Origin: Bacillus sp. 165
GTDB lineage: Bacteria > Bacillota > Bacilli > Bacillales > Bacillaceae_G
Reading direction: 5' to 3'
Assembly: GCF_017742235.1 (NCBI RefSeq)
Contig: NZ_JAGHKQ010000003.1
Coordinates: forward strand, 1 to 64,000
DNA length: 64,000 nucleotides
Shown here: piece after piece, positions 1 through 7,738 of the stretch
Numbering within the stretch: the stretch's first letter is position 1
Layout: every line of letters starts with the position of its first letter
The notes under the pieces: model-generated
What the model saw: the letters and a program-made list of their open reading frames with translations, nothing else
What the model was told of the DNA's origin: nothing
The model's database searches: none
Program-made: the position numbers and the translations under genes

Positions 1-345
1 GCTACGCCGATATATTGGGGTATTCGCCGAAAAGAGGAGGAGCTACGCCGATATATTGGGGTATTCGCCGAAAAGAGGAGGAGCTACGCCGATATATTGG
101 GGTATTCGCCGAAAAGAGGAGGAGCTACGCCGATATATTGGGGTATTCGCCGAAAAGAGGAGGAGCTATGCCGATATATTAGAGTTTCCGCCGAAAAAAA
201 GGTGAGCTCCGCCAATATAATGGATGAGCGTAGAAAAAGTGATGCATCTCGCCGATATAATGAAATTTTCACCGAAAAAGGTGCCTACCTCGCCGAAATA
301 AATGAATCGCCGCCGAAAACGATCCGCCTCGCCGATACTATAGAA
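1..345. repeat. 41-bp tandem repeat array (minisatellite)
   Basis: Four near-identical 41-bp units start at 1, 42, 83 and 124. Diverging units follow at 165, 206 and 247, then shorter remnants to about 345. Each unit carries GCCGATATATT and, about 20 bp later, TTCGCCGA, so the unit looks like two related half-units. The window starts inside the array, so it extends to the left. A related array with the same 41-bp period lies at 58918-59150 in the opposite orientation. An open frame crosses the repeats but has no ribosome binding site or recognisable protein, and I do not call it a gene. Confidence 0.9.
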
Positions 346-449
346 GCATCAGCGTTATGCAAACCATGTATTTCCGTTTTTTGTTTTACATAACCTTTAT
401 CAAATAACCTAAACTAACCGTGTACCATTTTTAAGAGGAGGAATGTGCA

Positions 450-677
450 ATGGGAAATTACTTTAAAGCAAATCCGGATGATAGAAGCGATAATGTAGAA
501 AAGCTGCAAGAGATGGTGCAAAATACTATTGGAAATATGCACGATGCAGAGGAAGCCTGTGAATTTGGCAATGAACAAGATAAGGCGAATATTGAGGCTA
601 AGAATCAGCGCCGCTTGAATAGCATAGCCGCAATGCGTAATGAAATTCAAGAGGAAGCGAATTATCAAGGAGAATAA
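450..677 (+). CDS. tlp: Small acid-soluble spore protein Tlp
   Basis: 75 residues, highly charged, with the hallmark [14 protein letters not shown] near the N terminus and the [11 protein letters not shown] segment typical of Tlp. Known role of the family: a minor small acid-soluble protein made in the forespore. The start is fixed by an AGAGGAGGAA ribosome binding site about 8 nt before ATG. It heads the Bacillus order tlp, yneP, yneR, plsY, yneT, parE, parC. A bidirectional terminator follows directly. Forespore (sigma-G) control is expected from the family, but I did not resolve the promoter. Confidence 0.93.
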   Translation: MGNYFKANPDDRSDNVEKLQEMVQNTIGNMHDAEEACEFGNEQDKANIEAKNQRRLNSIAAMRNEIQEEANYQGE

Positions 678-681
678 TTGT

Positions 682-713
682 AAAAAAAGAAGGCTGTATG
701 AGCCTTCTTTTTT
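682..713. terminator. Bidirectional terminator between tlp and sleL
   Basis: Inverted repeat GAAGGCT / AGCCTTC with A-rich and T-rich flanks. It can end transcripts from tlp (+) and from the converging sleL (-). Confidence 0.85.
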
Positions 714-2055
714 AAGGAGTATATATATCATCCAGACCGTAGGACGGAGATGATGGACGAGCCTCTCTCTTTTTTGTGATCTGAAAATTATCGTTAAGGA
801 GCACCCAATTTTGTGGAAATGGCAGCCCTAGCTTCCAATAACTAATGCCGCGAATGCCTGTGTCTTTAATCAAGTTGAATTTCGCTTGCACGGAACGAGC
901 ATCTTCAAACCATACTTCGTGTTCTTTCCCTTGTTCATCATAATATTTAAACGTTGATGCTTGCGCAATATAATTAAATTGAATGGGTACATTATATTTT
1001 CTCGCAAGATTCACCGCTCCAACGGAACTAACTGCTTTTGCAGGGGGATTGCCTTGTTTAAACGGCAAAGTCCAATCAAAGCCGTATAAGTTTTGCCCCA
1101 TCATAATTTTGCTGGCCGGCATTTCTGTCTTTGCATATTGAATTACCTTTTTAACGGAAGCGATTGGCGAAACAGCCATTGGAGGGCCACCTTGCCATCC
1201 CCAGTCGTATGTCATGATAACAACAAAATCCACAATTTGTCCGTGAGCTTTATAATCATGTGCTTCATAAAACCTGCCCTTTTGATCGGCACTTGTTTTC
1301 GGTACTAACGTGGTGCTTAATGTATATCCTCTTGGAAGACGGGCTTTCACATTGCGCAAAAATTCATTATAAGCAGTTCTATCCTCAGGTGCCACATCTT
1401 CGAAATCAAAATGAACATCTGTCATATTGTATTTTTGAGCCACGGTTAAAATATTGGTAATAAACTTACTTTGTATAGTCGTATCTGTCAGCAGTGGTTT
1501 GACCAATCCAGAGTTAAAATTTCCGTTTTCTATATTTGTAATGACTAACATTGGGATGACTCGGTTTTGATTGGCTATTTCTAAAATTGACTGCAGGCCG
1601 ACCGGTTCTTTCAACGTTCCGTTCCGCCTTGCTTCAAACGCAAACGGAGCGATATAGGTTAAATATTTGCTTTCTTGACGGGCGGATTCCAGCAAGCTTG
1701 GTTTAATAGGATTGCTTGTTGGCTGCAGATAACCAATCGATTCCACACTTCGCTTTTTGCCTCGTGGAATGTAGAGACGCTGCCCAATTTGCAGTGTGGA
1801 TTTTAAAGAAATACCATTTGCTTGCGCGATTGTATCCATCGAAACATTGTAGGTTTTCCCGATCTTGTACAAGCTGTCGCCCGGCTGAACGTAGTAGGTG
1901 TTGCCTGTTGTGTTTACAACAAGCGCTTCGCCTATTACTAAAGTATTTTCTGGATTCAATTGATTTAAACTGACAATGGAATCGCTTGTCGTTCCATATT
2001 TTTTGGCTAACGAATAGATGCTATCGCCGCTTTGTACGACAATAATTTGCAGCAT
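712..2055 (-). CDS. sleL: Spore cortex-lytic N-acetylglucosaminidase, SleL/YaaH type (2 LysM + GH18)
   Basis: About 447 residues. Two LysM repeats fill roughly residues 1-100 (VVQSGDSIYSLAKKYG and YVQPGDSLYKIGKTYN). A glycoside hydrolase 18 domain follows, with VHFDFEDV as the DxxDxDxE catalytic motif and later MTYDWGW and GISYWKLG strands. There is no signal peptide, as usual for SleL/YaaH proteins, which are made in the mother cell and act on cortex fragments in germination. The ATG at 2055 is preceded by AAAGGGAGTGAGG; an upstream in-frame ATG has no such site. The gene converges with tlp and shares its terminator. Confidence 0.88.
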   Translation of the reverse strand: MLQIIVVQSGDSIYSLAKKYGTTSDSIVSLNQLNPENTLVIGEALVVNTTGNTYYVQPGDSLYKIGKTYNVSMDTIAQANGISLKSTLQIGQRLYIPRGKKRSVESIGYLQPTSNPIKPSLLESARQESKYLTYIAPFAFEARRNGTLKEPVGLQSILEIANQNRVIPMLVITNIENGNFNSGLVKPLLTDTTIQSKFITNILTVAQKYNMTDVHFDFEDVAPEDRTAYNEFLRNVKARLPRGYTLSTTLVPKTSADQKGRFYEAHDYKAHGQIVDFVVIMTYDWGWQGGPPMAVSPIASVKKVIQYAKTEMPASKIMMGQNLYGFDWTLPFKQGNPPAKAVSSVGAVNLARKYNVPIQFNYIAQASTFKYYDEQGKEHEVWFEDARSVQAKFNLIKDTGIRGISYWKLGLPFPQNWVLLNDNFQITKKREARPSSPSYGLDDIYTP

Positions 2056-2161
2056 ATCCTCACTCCCTTTGGTGAAAAAGATCAACCATTATTATTTTAT
2101 TTTCGATGTCTCTGTAATATGATAAAGAGGTAAAACATAAGAGAGATAAGGAGAGTCGCGT

Positions 2162-2584
2162 ATGTTTATATCAGAAAAACAAATAGATGTCCGCTATGCA
2201 GAAACAGATCAAATGGGAGTGGTGTATCATGCTAACTACCTCGTTTGGTTGGAGCTTGGACGTACGCAGCTCATTTCGGATTTAGGGTTATCGTACATAA
2301 AAATGGAAGAGGATGGTATCGTTTCACCGGTGCTTGATTTACAAATCAGCTATAAAAAAGCACTTCGTTATGGCGACACCGCGATAGTAAAAACATGGAT
2401 TACAAGCGTAACTCCGCTGCGTGTGATTTACGGATATGAAGTCCTAAATCAACATGGTGAACTATGTGTTACAGCTGAAACAACAAATGTGTGTGTGAAA
2501 AAAGAGACATTCCGCCCGGTTTCGTTTAAAAAGCTATATCCAGATTGGTATGAAGTGTATGAGAAAGCAAACCAAGAGGCATAA
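2162..2584 (+). CDS. yneP: Acyl-CoA thioesterase, YbgC/4-hydroxybenzoyl-CoA thioesterase family (YneP)
   Basis: 140 residues with a single hotdog fold. The motif RYAETDQMGVVYHANYLVW near the N terminus carries the family's catalytic Asp (D of ETDQMG) and YHANY helix. Family role: hydrolysis of acyl-CoA thioesters in the cytosol; the exact substrate cannot be read from sequence. The ATG follows AAGGAGAGTCGCGT. The position two genes from tlp matches yneP in Bacillus subtilis. A palindromic terminator follows the stop codon. Confidence 0.88.
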   Translation: MFISEKQIDVRYAETDQMGVVYHANYLVWLELGRTQLISDLGLSYIKMEEDGIVSPVLDLQISYKKALRYGDTAIVKTWITSVTPLRVIYGYEVLNQHGELCVTAETTNVCVKKETFRPVSFKKLYPDWYEVYEKANQEA

Positions 2585-2599
2585 GGAAGCGGTCAAATA

Positions 2600-2629
2600 A
2601 AAATAGTCCCGAATTCGGGACTATTTTTC
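2600..2629. terminator. Bidirectional terminator (yneP / HesB-like)
   Basis: Perfect palindrome AAATAGTCCC GAATTC region at 2601-2626 with a T run on each strand. It serves both converging genes. Confidence 0.85.
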
Positions 2630-2911
2630 ATAATGAAACTCAGGAGCTTCGCTGCCTGCCTCGTATGTAACGGAAAAGCCGTGTTTATCAAAATACCACT
2701 CGTCTTCTTCTTCAACAAAAAAAAGAATGCCTTCTTCTGTTACCTGACAAGCAGGATTCACAGGAGTATCTTTACGTATCCCAAGAGACAGCCCTTTTTG
2801 TACTGTACTGCAGCCACCGTATTGAACATAGAAGCGAAGAGCATCACCTGCTTGTAAGTTCAATTCGCTCTTATACCACTGCACAGCTTCATTTGATAAG
2901 GAAAATTTCAT
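2621..2911 (-). CDS. yneR: HesB/YadR-like iron-sulfur-type protein (YneR)
   Basis: 96 residues with the compact HesB/IscA-like beta fold: VQWYKSELNLQAGDALRFYV near the start, YGGCSTVQKGLSLG in the middle and a C-terminal FSVTYEAGSEAPEFHY. Only one cysteine lies in the YGGC motif, and the C-terminal CGCG pair of true IscA proteins is missing. This is the usual state of the YneR subgroup, so a canonical Fe-S scaffold role is doubtful. ATG is preceded by a GGAGG-type site (CCTCC on the plus strand). The context matches B. subtilis yneR next to plsY. Confidence 0.82.
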   Translation of the reverse strand: MKFSLSNEAVQWYKSELNLQAGDALRFYVQYGGCSTVQKGLSLGIRKDTPVNPACQVTEEGILFFVEEEDEWYFDKHGFSVTYEAGSEAPEFHYEK

Positions 2912-2984
2912 TTTGATTCCTCCATATATGTGCCGTATATTTTTAGTATAATGATTTCAGGCAAAATATGCGAACGGTAAGACT

Positions 2985-3016
2985 CAAAAAAACTGCCTTT
3001 TGACAGGCAGTTTTAT
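2985..3016 (-). terminator. Terminator after plsY
   Basis: AAACTGCC / GGCAGTTT hairpin at the 3' end of plsY on the minus strand, followed by T-rich sequence in that direction. Confidence 0.7.
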
Positions 3017-3591
3017 AGTTTAGCTTTCGGTTCTGTTTTGTTTATTATGCGCGTAATGTTGGCGCGGTGGCGATAAATTACGAATGCAGCCAAAAATGTC
3101 ATAGCGATGATAAATGGGAGGTCCCTTGTAAATAAAGCAGCGATAAATGCAACGATTGCCGTAATCATAGAGGACAATGATACGTATTTTGTCGTAAACA
3201 AAAGAGATAAAAATACAGCAAGCAACAAGAGAAAAATCAATGGTGTATAACCTAATAATACTCCTGCAGACGTTGCAACAGCCTTTCCTCCTTTAAATCC
3301 GGCAAAAATAGGGTATACATGTCCAATCACAGCTAGAAGTCCAAACAAGAGCGGATGCTGATCAAGGCCGAATATAAGAGGCAGAAGAGTTGCGAGTGTT
3401 CCCTTTAAAATATCGGCGATAGTTACAATAAAGCCGGCTTTTTTGCCAAGAGTACGGAAAGTGTTTGTTCCTCCCAAATTTCCGCTTCCGTGCTTGCGAA
3501 TATCTATGCCGTATCCAATTTTCCCTACAACGAGAGCAAATGGAATGGAACCGAGCAGGTATGCGACGATCAATAAAATGTATGTAAGCAT
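3013..3591 (-). CDS. plsY: Glycerol-3-phosphate acyltransferase PlsY
   Basis: About 192 residues, an integral membrane protein with about five hydrophobic segments. Family motifs are visible: [54 protein letters not shown] and RHRANITRI. It transfers the acyl group from acyl-phosphate to glycerol-3-phosphate, the first step of phospholipid synthesis. Two in-frame ATGs exist (3600 and 3591). The second fits the spacing from AAAGGGG and the usual family start, so I chose it. It is divergent from the response regulator. Confidence 0.92.
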   Translation of the reverse strand: MLTYILLIVAYLLGSIPFALVVGKIGYGIDIRKHGSGNLGGTNTFRTLGKKAGFIVTIADILKGTLATLLPLIFGLDQHPLLFGLLAVIGHVYPIFAGFKGGKAVATSAGVLLGYTPLIFLLLLAVFLSLLFTTKYVSLSSMITAIVAFIAALFTRDLPFIIAMTFLAAFVIYRHRANITRIINKTEPKAKL

Positions 3592-4030
3592 GAAATTCAT
3601 TTCCCCTTTATGTATTTGGTGAAAAATAGTATGTTAAGGGTGTACACCTTGTCTATTATATCATAATTTCTCTGTATTTTTAGTGAGGGAATGAGAGAAA
3701 TCTGAGCAAAAACCTATTCAGTTTATTTTTTGTGTATAGGCTAGTAAATATAACCTCAGTATTCGCAGAGAATGATTTGTATATCTTTATAAATGAAAAT
3801 ATTCGTGAAAAACTAAGCAAATTCCTTCTTGTTCCTTAAGAATGCCTATTGTATTATTCCTTTGAAGTAATGTAGTTTATATAAATACTGTACATATCCC
3901 AAAAATTTATGAGGTGTACTAGAGTTGAAATAGTGAATTTTCAAAAACATGATATGATAGAAGTATTATCCAATACGAGTTGTTAAGAAAAAGGAAGAAT
4001 CTATATGCTCTTGTAAAGAGGTGTGTGTTG
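3592..4030. other. AT-rich divergent intergenic region
   Basis: Holds the 5' regions of plsY (-) and the response regulator (+). A possible -10 element TATGAT lies at about 3953, and TTGAAA at about 3924 is too far from it to form a clear promoter. No convincing small gene or RNA was seen. Confidence 0.4.
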
Positions 4031-4705
4031 ATGAAGAAAATATTGATTGTAGAAGATGAGCGGAGATTAAGAGAAATTGTTAAGGATTATTTTACGGCAG
4101 AAGGCTTTGAAATAGTAGAAGCAGAAGATGGAAAAGAAGCACTGGAATTATTCGAGGAGCATCCTATCGATTTAATTATTTTGGATATTATGCTGCCAGA
4201 AATTGATGGATGGTCTGTTTGCAGAAGAATTCGTAAAGAGTCCGCTGTTCCGATTATTATGCTGACTGCACGTTCTGACGAAGATGATACGCTTCTTGGC
4301 TTTGAGCTTGGGGCAGATGAATACGTAACAAAGCCGTTCAGTCCAAAGGTGCTCGTTGCGCGTGCAAAAATGCTGCTGAAGCGGGTGCAAGGTTCTGTAG
4401 GACAGCAGGGTGAGCATGTGCTTTCATTAGCAGGGATTGAAGTGAATCGTCTTTCTAGAACTGTAAAGGTAAGTGGAGAAGATATTATATTAACACATAA
4501 AGAATTTGAGCTTCTTGTATACTTGATGGAAAACAAAGGAATCGTTCTGTCTAGGCAGCATTTGCTCGATCATTTATGGGGATATGATTATTTCGGCGAT
4601 GACCGTACAGTGGATACGCATATAAAAAAATTAAGAAGCAAGCTTAAAGATGCAGCTCACCATATAGCAACGGTCATTCGTGTCGGCTACAAATTTGAAG
4701 AATAA
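4031..4705 (+). CDS. OmpR/PhoB-type response regulator, orphan
   Basis: 224 residues. An N-terminal receiver domain (about 1-120) starts with KKILIVEDERRLREIV, has the phosphoacceptor D52 in LIILDIMLPEIDGW and the conserved Lys in YVTKPFSPK. The C-terminal winged-helix DNA-binding domain (about 130-224) ends with DDRTVDTHIKKLRSKL and VIRVGYKFEE. ATG at 4031 is preceded by AAAGAGGTG; a longer in-frame extension to 3980 lacks this support. No sensor kinase gene follows: the next gene is an HtrA-type protease. The true partner must lie elsewhere, or the regulator acts without one. Confidence 0.9.
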   Translation: MKKILIVEDERRLREIVKDYFTAEGFEIVEAEDGKEALELFEEHPIDLIILDIMLPEIDGWSVCRRIRKESAVPIIMLTARSDEDDTLLGFELGADEYVTKPFSPKVLVARAKMLLKRVQGSVGQQGEHVLSLAGIEVNRLSRTVKVSGEDIILTHKEFELLVYLMENKGIVLSRQHLLDHLWGYDYFGDDRTVDTHIKKLRSKLKDAAHHIATVIRVGYKFEE

Positions 4706-4888
4706 AGCGCAGCAACTTTACATGTAGCCTTCACTTTTCTTTTTATATAAAAAATAGGAATATTTTTTACGAGAATAGCACATTCAGAACATAAGTTTTT
4801 TCATTTTCACTATAAATTCACATGGAGTACACATGCAAGAAGTACACTAAAGCTACTCAATCAATTGTGCTTAGAAAGGAGATCTACA

Positions 4889-6082
4889 ATGGGATACTAC
4901 GACGAAACTGAAACAAATCAAAGATATAAGGAACCTAAAAAAAGAGGCAAAAAAGGATACTTTTTTACAGGGTTTGTCGGAGCAGTCATCGGAGCGGTAA
5001 CGGTCACTGCAGCAACTCCATATTTATATAATAATGAAAATGCCCAGGCGCCAATTTCGCAAAATACAAAGGTAGAAGGAACTTCAATGCCGGTTTCTCA
5101 AAGTATTAAAGGAACGACAGATTTAGCGGAAATGATTCAAGGAGCAAAAGAAGTGGTAGTGGGTGTTATGAACTATCAAGCTTCAGATCCATTTTCCGCA
5201 AATGTACAGGAAGCAGGCTCTGGATCAGGTGTCATTTATAAAAAAGCAGGCAATAAAGCATATATTATTACAAACAACCATGTAGTGCAAGATGCGAAGA
5301 AGCTGCAGGTTAAACTAAGCAACGGAACGGTTGTTGAAGCTAATCTAATCGGAACCGATCCATTAATGGATTTAGCAGTTGTTGCAATTGACGGAACAGG
5401 GATTAATAAAATAGCTACACTTGGCAATTCAGACAACATGCGTGTGGGTGATCAAGCGATTGCGATTGGAAATCCATTAGGTTTAGAGGGAACAGTAACA
5501 GAAGGAATTATAAGCAGCAAAGATCGTGAAATTCCTGTAGATTTGGACCAAAACGGACAACCTGACTGGGAAGCGCAAGTGCTGCAAACAGACGCTTCTA
5601 TTAATCCAGGGAACAGCGGAGGCGCCCTGCTAAATGCAAATGGAGAAGTAATTGGAATAAACTCTAGTAAAATTGCAGAAGAAACAGTTGAAGGAATTGG
5701 ATTTGCTATTCCAATAAATGTTGCTAAGCCGATTATTGAATCGATTGAAAAATATGGCGAGGTAAAGCGTCCGTTCGTCGGTGTGGAACTAAAATCGTTA
5801 GAAGATGTGCCAAGCTATGCTTTACAGAATACATTAAAGCTACCAAATGATGTGAAAACAGGGGTCGTAATACTTGGAGTTACACCAACGTCTCCTGCAG
5901 CAAAGGCAGGGTTACAAGAAATGGATGTTGTGGTGGAGCTTGATGGTCAAAAAATAGAGAACTCCTTGCAATTCCGTAAATATTTATATGAAAAGAAAAA
6001 AATTGGCGATGATATCTCAGTAACATATTATCGCTCCGGCAAAAAAATGGAGAAATCGTTGAAGCTCTCCACAGCGAACTAA
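4889..6082 (+). CDS. htrA: Membrane-anchored trypsin-like serine protease, HtrA/S1C family, with PDZ domain
   Basis: 397 residues: a basic cytosolic N terminus, one transmembrane anchor (about 25-48, FFTGFVGAVIGAVTVTAA), then an extracytoplasmic S1C protease. The catalytic triad reads H131 (TNNHVV), D161 (MDLAVV) and S243 (INPGNSGGA). A PDZ domain follows at about 290-390 (GVVILGVTPTSPAAKAGLQ). Family role: degradation or refolding of damaged secreted proteins. In Bacillus such genes are commonly controlled by CssRS, but no such site was resolved. AAAGGAGATCTACA precedes the ATG, and a strong terminator follows. Confidence 0.92.
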   Translation: MGYYDETETNQRYKEPKKRGKKGYFFTGFVGAVIGAVTVTAATPYLYNNENAQAPISQNTKVEGTSMPVSQSIKGTTDLAEMIQGAKEVVVGVMNYQASDPFSANVQEAGSGSGVIYKKAGNKAYIITNNHVVQDAKKLQVKLSNGTVVEANLIGTDPLMDLAVVAIDGTGINKIATLGNSDNMRVGDQAIAIGNPLGLEGTVTEGIISSKDREIPVDLDQNGQPDWEAQVLQTDASINPGNSGGALLNANGEVIGINSSKIAEETVEGIGFAIPINVAKPIIESIEKYGEVKRPFVGVELKSLEDVPSYALQNTLKLPNDVKTGVVILGVTPTSPAAKAGLQEMDVVVELDGQKIENSLQFRKYLYEKKKIGDDISVTYYRSGKKMEKSLKLSTAN

Positions 6083-6123
6083 ATAAAACAGCCTCCATGA
6101 GTAACATGGAGGCTGTTTTATTT
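6081..6123 (+). terminator. Strong terminator after htrA-like gene
   Basis: Long stem ACAGCCTCCATG / CATGGAGGCTGT with a 5-nt loop and flanking A/T runs. Confidence 0.9.
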
Positions 6124-6181
6124 GAAATGACTTTCTATCTATCTTTATAATAAAGAAAAAACAAAATAAGGAGAATATGCC

Positions 6182-6592
6182 ATGATCCAAAATCCAAGCA
6201 GAGAAGAAATTGGTGCTATGTTAAAGAAAAGCAAGCGCATTGCCGTTGTTGGCCTGTCAGATAACCCAGATCGCACTTCCTATATGGTCAGTAAAGCTAT
6301 GCAAGATGCCGGTTATGAAATCATTCCTGTTAATCCAAATGTAGAACATGTATTAGGAATGAAGGCAGTGAAGTCTTTGAAGGAAATTACAGGACATGTA
6401 GATATTGTAAATGTATTTCGCCGTTCAGAACACTTGATGGATGTGGCACAGGAGTTTGTTCAAATCGATGCCGATGTATTTTGGGCACAGCTTGGTGTTC
6501 AAGATGAAGATACCTATCATTTTTTACAAGAAGCAGGCTACACGGTAATCATGGATCGCTGTATTAAAGTAGAGCATGTGCTCACTCGATAG
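6182..6592 (+). CDS. yneT: CoA-binding Rossmann protein (YneT/YccU family)
   Basis: 136 residues. KRIAVVGLSDNPDRTSYMV is the nucleotide-binding loop of the CoA-binding domain family, followed by GYEIIPVNP and a central VDIVNVFRRSEH. The cysteine in MDRCIKVEH near the C terminus is typical of these proteins. The family binds CoA but its physiological role is unclear. It is yneT by synteny, directly before the topoisomerase IV genes in B. subtilis. AAGGAGAATATGCC precedes ATG. Confidence 0.87.
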   Translation: MIQNPSREEIGAMLKKSKRIAVVGLSDNPDRTSYMVSKAMQDAGYEIIPVNPNVEHVLGMKAVKSLKEITGHVDIVNVFRRSEHLMDVAQEFVQIDADVFWAQLGVQDEDTYHFLQEAGYTVIMDRCIKVEHVLTR

Positions 6593-6633
6593 AGAGAAAA
6601 GCATTAAAGTCCATTGAATAGAATAGAGAACTT

Positions 6634-6668
6634 AAAGGGCATTCCGCTAGTAAAAGGGAATGTCTTTT
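6634..6668 (+). terminator. Terminator after yneT
   Basis: GGCATTCC / GGGAATGTC imperfect stem followed by TTTTGC. Confidence 0.6.
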
Positions 6669-6779
6669 GCTATTTTTAATTTCATGTACCGTATTAATTA
6701 TATAAAAATAATAGAAGAAAAGACAAATACACAAGCGTCAGCAAAAATAATTCATATAACAATATAGAGGAGGTGATAG

Positions 6780-7478
6780 ATGTTGAGTGTGAAAGTATGG
6801 ATTGATGCTGGTCACGGAGGGCAAGACTCTGGAGCAACTGGCAACGGCTTAAAAGAAAAGGATATATTGCTAGCTCTATCAAACCGCATAGTTTCTATCT
6901 TAAAAACACGAGGAGTAGGGGTAGAAGTGAATACAACCCGTTCCACTGATGTTTATGTATCATTAGACGAGAGAGCAAACCGTGCCAATGCTTGGGGAGC
7001 GGATTTCTTTTTCTCCAATCATATTAATGCCGGAGGAGGTACAGGATTTGAGTCGTATATTTATACAAGTCCTTCTTCTGCTTCTATTAACTATCAGAAT
7101 ATCATTCATGGTGAACTAAAAGCGTTTTACAGTAGATACAACATGAGGGATAGAGGCAAGAAACGTGCTAACTTCGCTGTTTTAAGACAAACAAAGATGC
7201 CTGCTATTTTATTTGAGCATTTATTTATAGACACTCCTGCCGATGCAGCACTTTTAGCGAAAGATTCGTTTCTTGATGCATTGGCATTAGCTGTTGCAGA
7301 GGCGTTGGCAAAAGCGTTAGGATTTCAAATTAAAGAAGAAATTCCAGTTCCTTCCGAGGAAATCTTTTACCGCGTCATCGTTTCTTCAAATAAAATTAGA
7401 GCGAATGCGGAAGCGGATGTGGCAAAGGCAAAGCAATGCGGTTTTCCGGATGCTTTTATTGATATTTACAAAAAGTAG
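6780..7478 (+). CDS. N-acetylmuramoyl-L-alanine amidase, CwlC-like (Amidase_3) with partial SPOR repeat
   Basis: 232 residues with no signal peptide. The Amidase_3 zinc site is visible: WIDAGHGGQDSG (His), the Glu in LKEKD, FSNHINAGGGTGFESYIY (His) and LFEHLFID (Glu). RDRGKKRANFAVLRQT matches the B. subtilis CwlC group, mother-cell lytic enzymes without export signal. The C terminus (FYRVIVSS to FIDIYKK) resembles a single SPOR repeat that binds denuded glycan. Start ATG is preceded by AGAGGAGGTGATAG, a very strong site. It is inserted between yneT and parE, which are neighbours in B. subtilis. Confidence 0.85.
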   Translation: MLSVKVWIDAGHGGQDSGATGNGLKEKDILLALSNRIVSILKTRGVGVEVNTTRSTDVYVSLDERANRANAWGADFFFSNHINAGGGTGFESYIYTSPSSASINYQNIIHGELKAFYSRYNMRDRGKKRANFAVLRQTKMPAILFEHLFIDTPADAALLAKDSFLDALALAVAEALAKALGFQIKEEIPVPSEEIFYRVIVSSNKIRANAEADVAKAKQCGFPDAFIDIYKK

Positions 7479-7583
7479 CAAGCGAATACCGCCTGAAAAA
7501 CGTTTATGAAGCAGTGAAACGGCACATAATGAATAAACCCTACGTTGACAAATGGACGTTTTTTTGAAATAGTAGCGTAGAGG

Positions 7584-7610
7584 AATCCTTGTTGTAAACA
7601 AGGATTTTTC
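7584..7610 (+). terminator. Terminator upstream of parE
   Basis: AATCCTTGTT / AACAAGGATT stem with a 3-nt loop, then TTTTTC. Confidence 0.8.
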
Positions 7611-7684
7611 TTTTCCATCTTGTATATTAAATACAAGTAGGATAAAAGAGAGATGGCTTTTTAGCTGATGAATTCTTTATAATA

Positions 7685-7693
7685 TGCTATAAT
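7685..7693 (+). promoter_or_regulatory. Likely parE promoter, extended -10
   Basis: TGCTATAAT (extended -10 TGn TATAAT) lies about 45 nt before the parE start. The -35 region is weak, as is common with extended -10 promoters. Confidence 0.5.
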
Positions 7694-7738
7694 ATAAAAC
7701 ATACGTTCTTATTGTTCGAGCGAAAGGAGTAGGAGTGT

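Noticed and set aside
97-393. 98-codon open frame across the 41-bp repeats
   Set aside because: It arises from the repeat sequence, has no ribosome binding site and no protein-like pattern outside the repeats.
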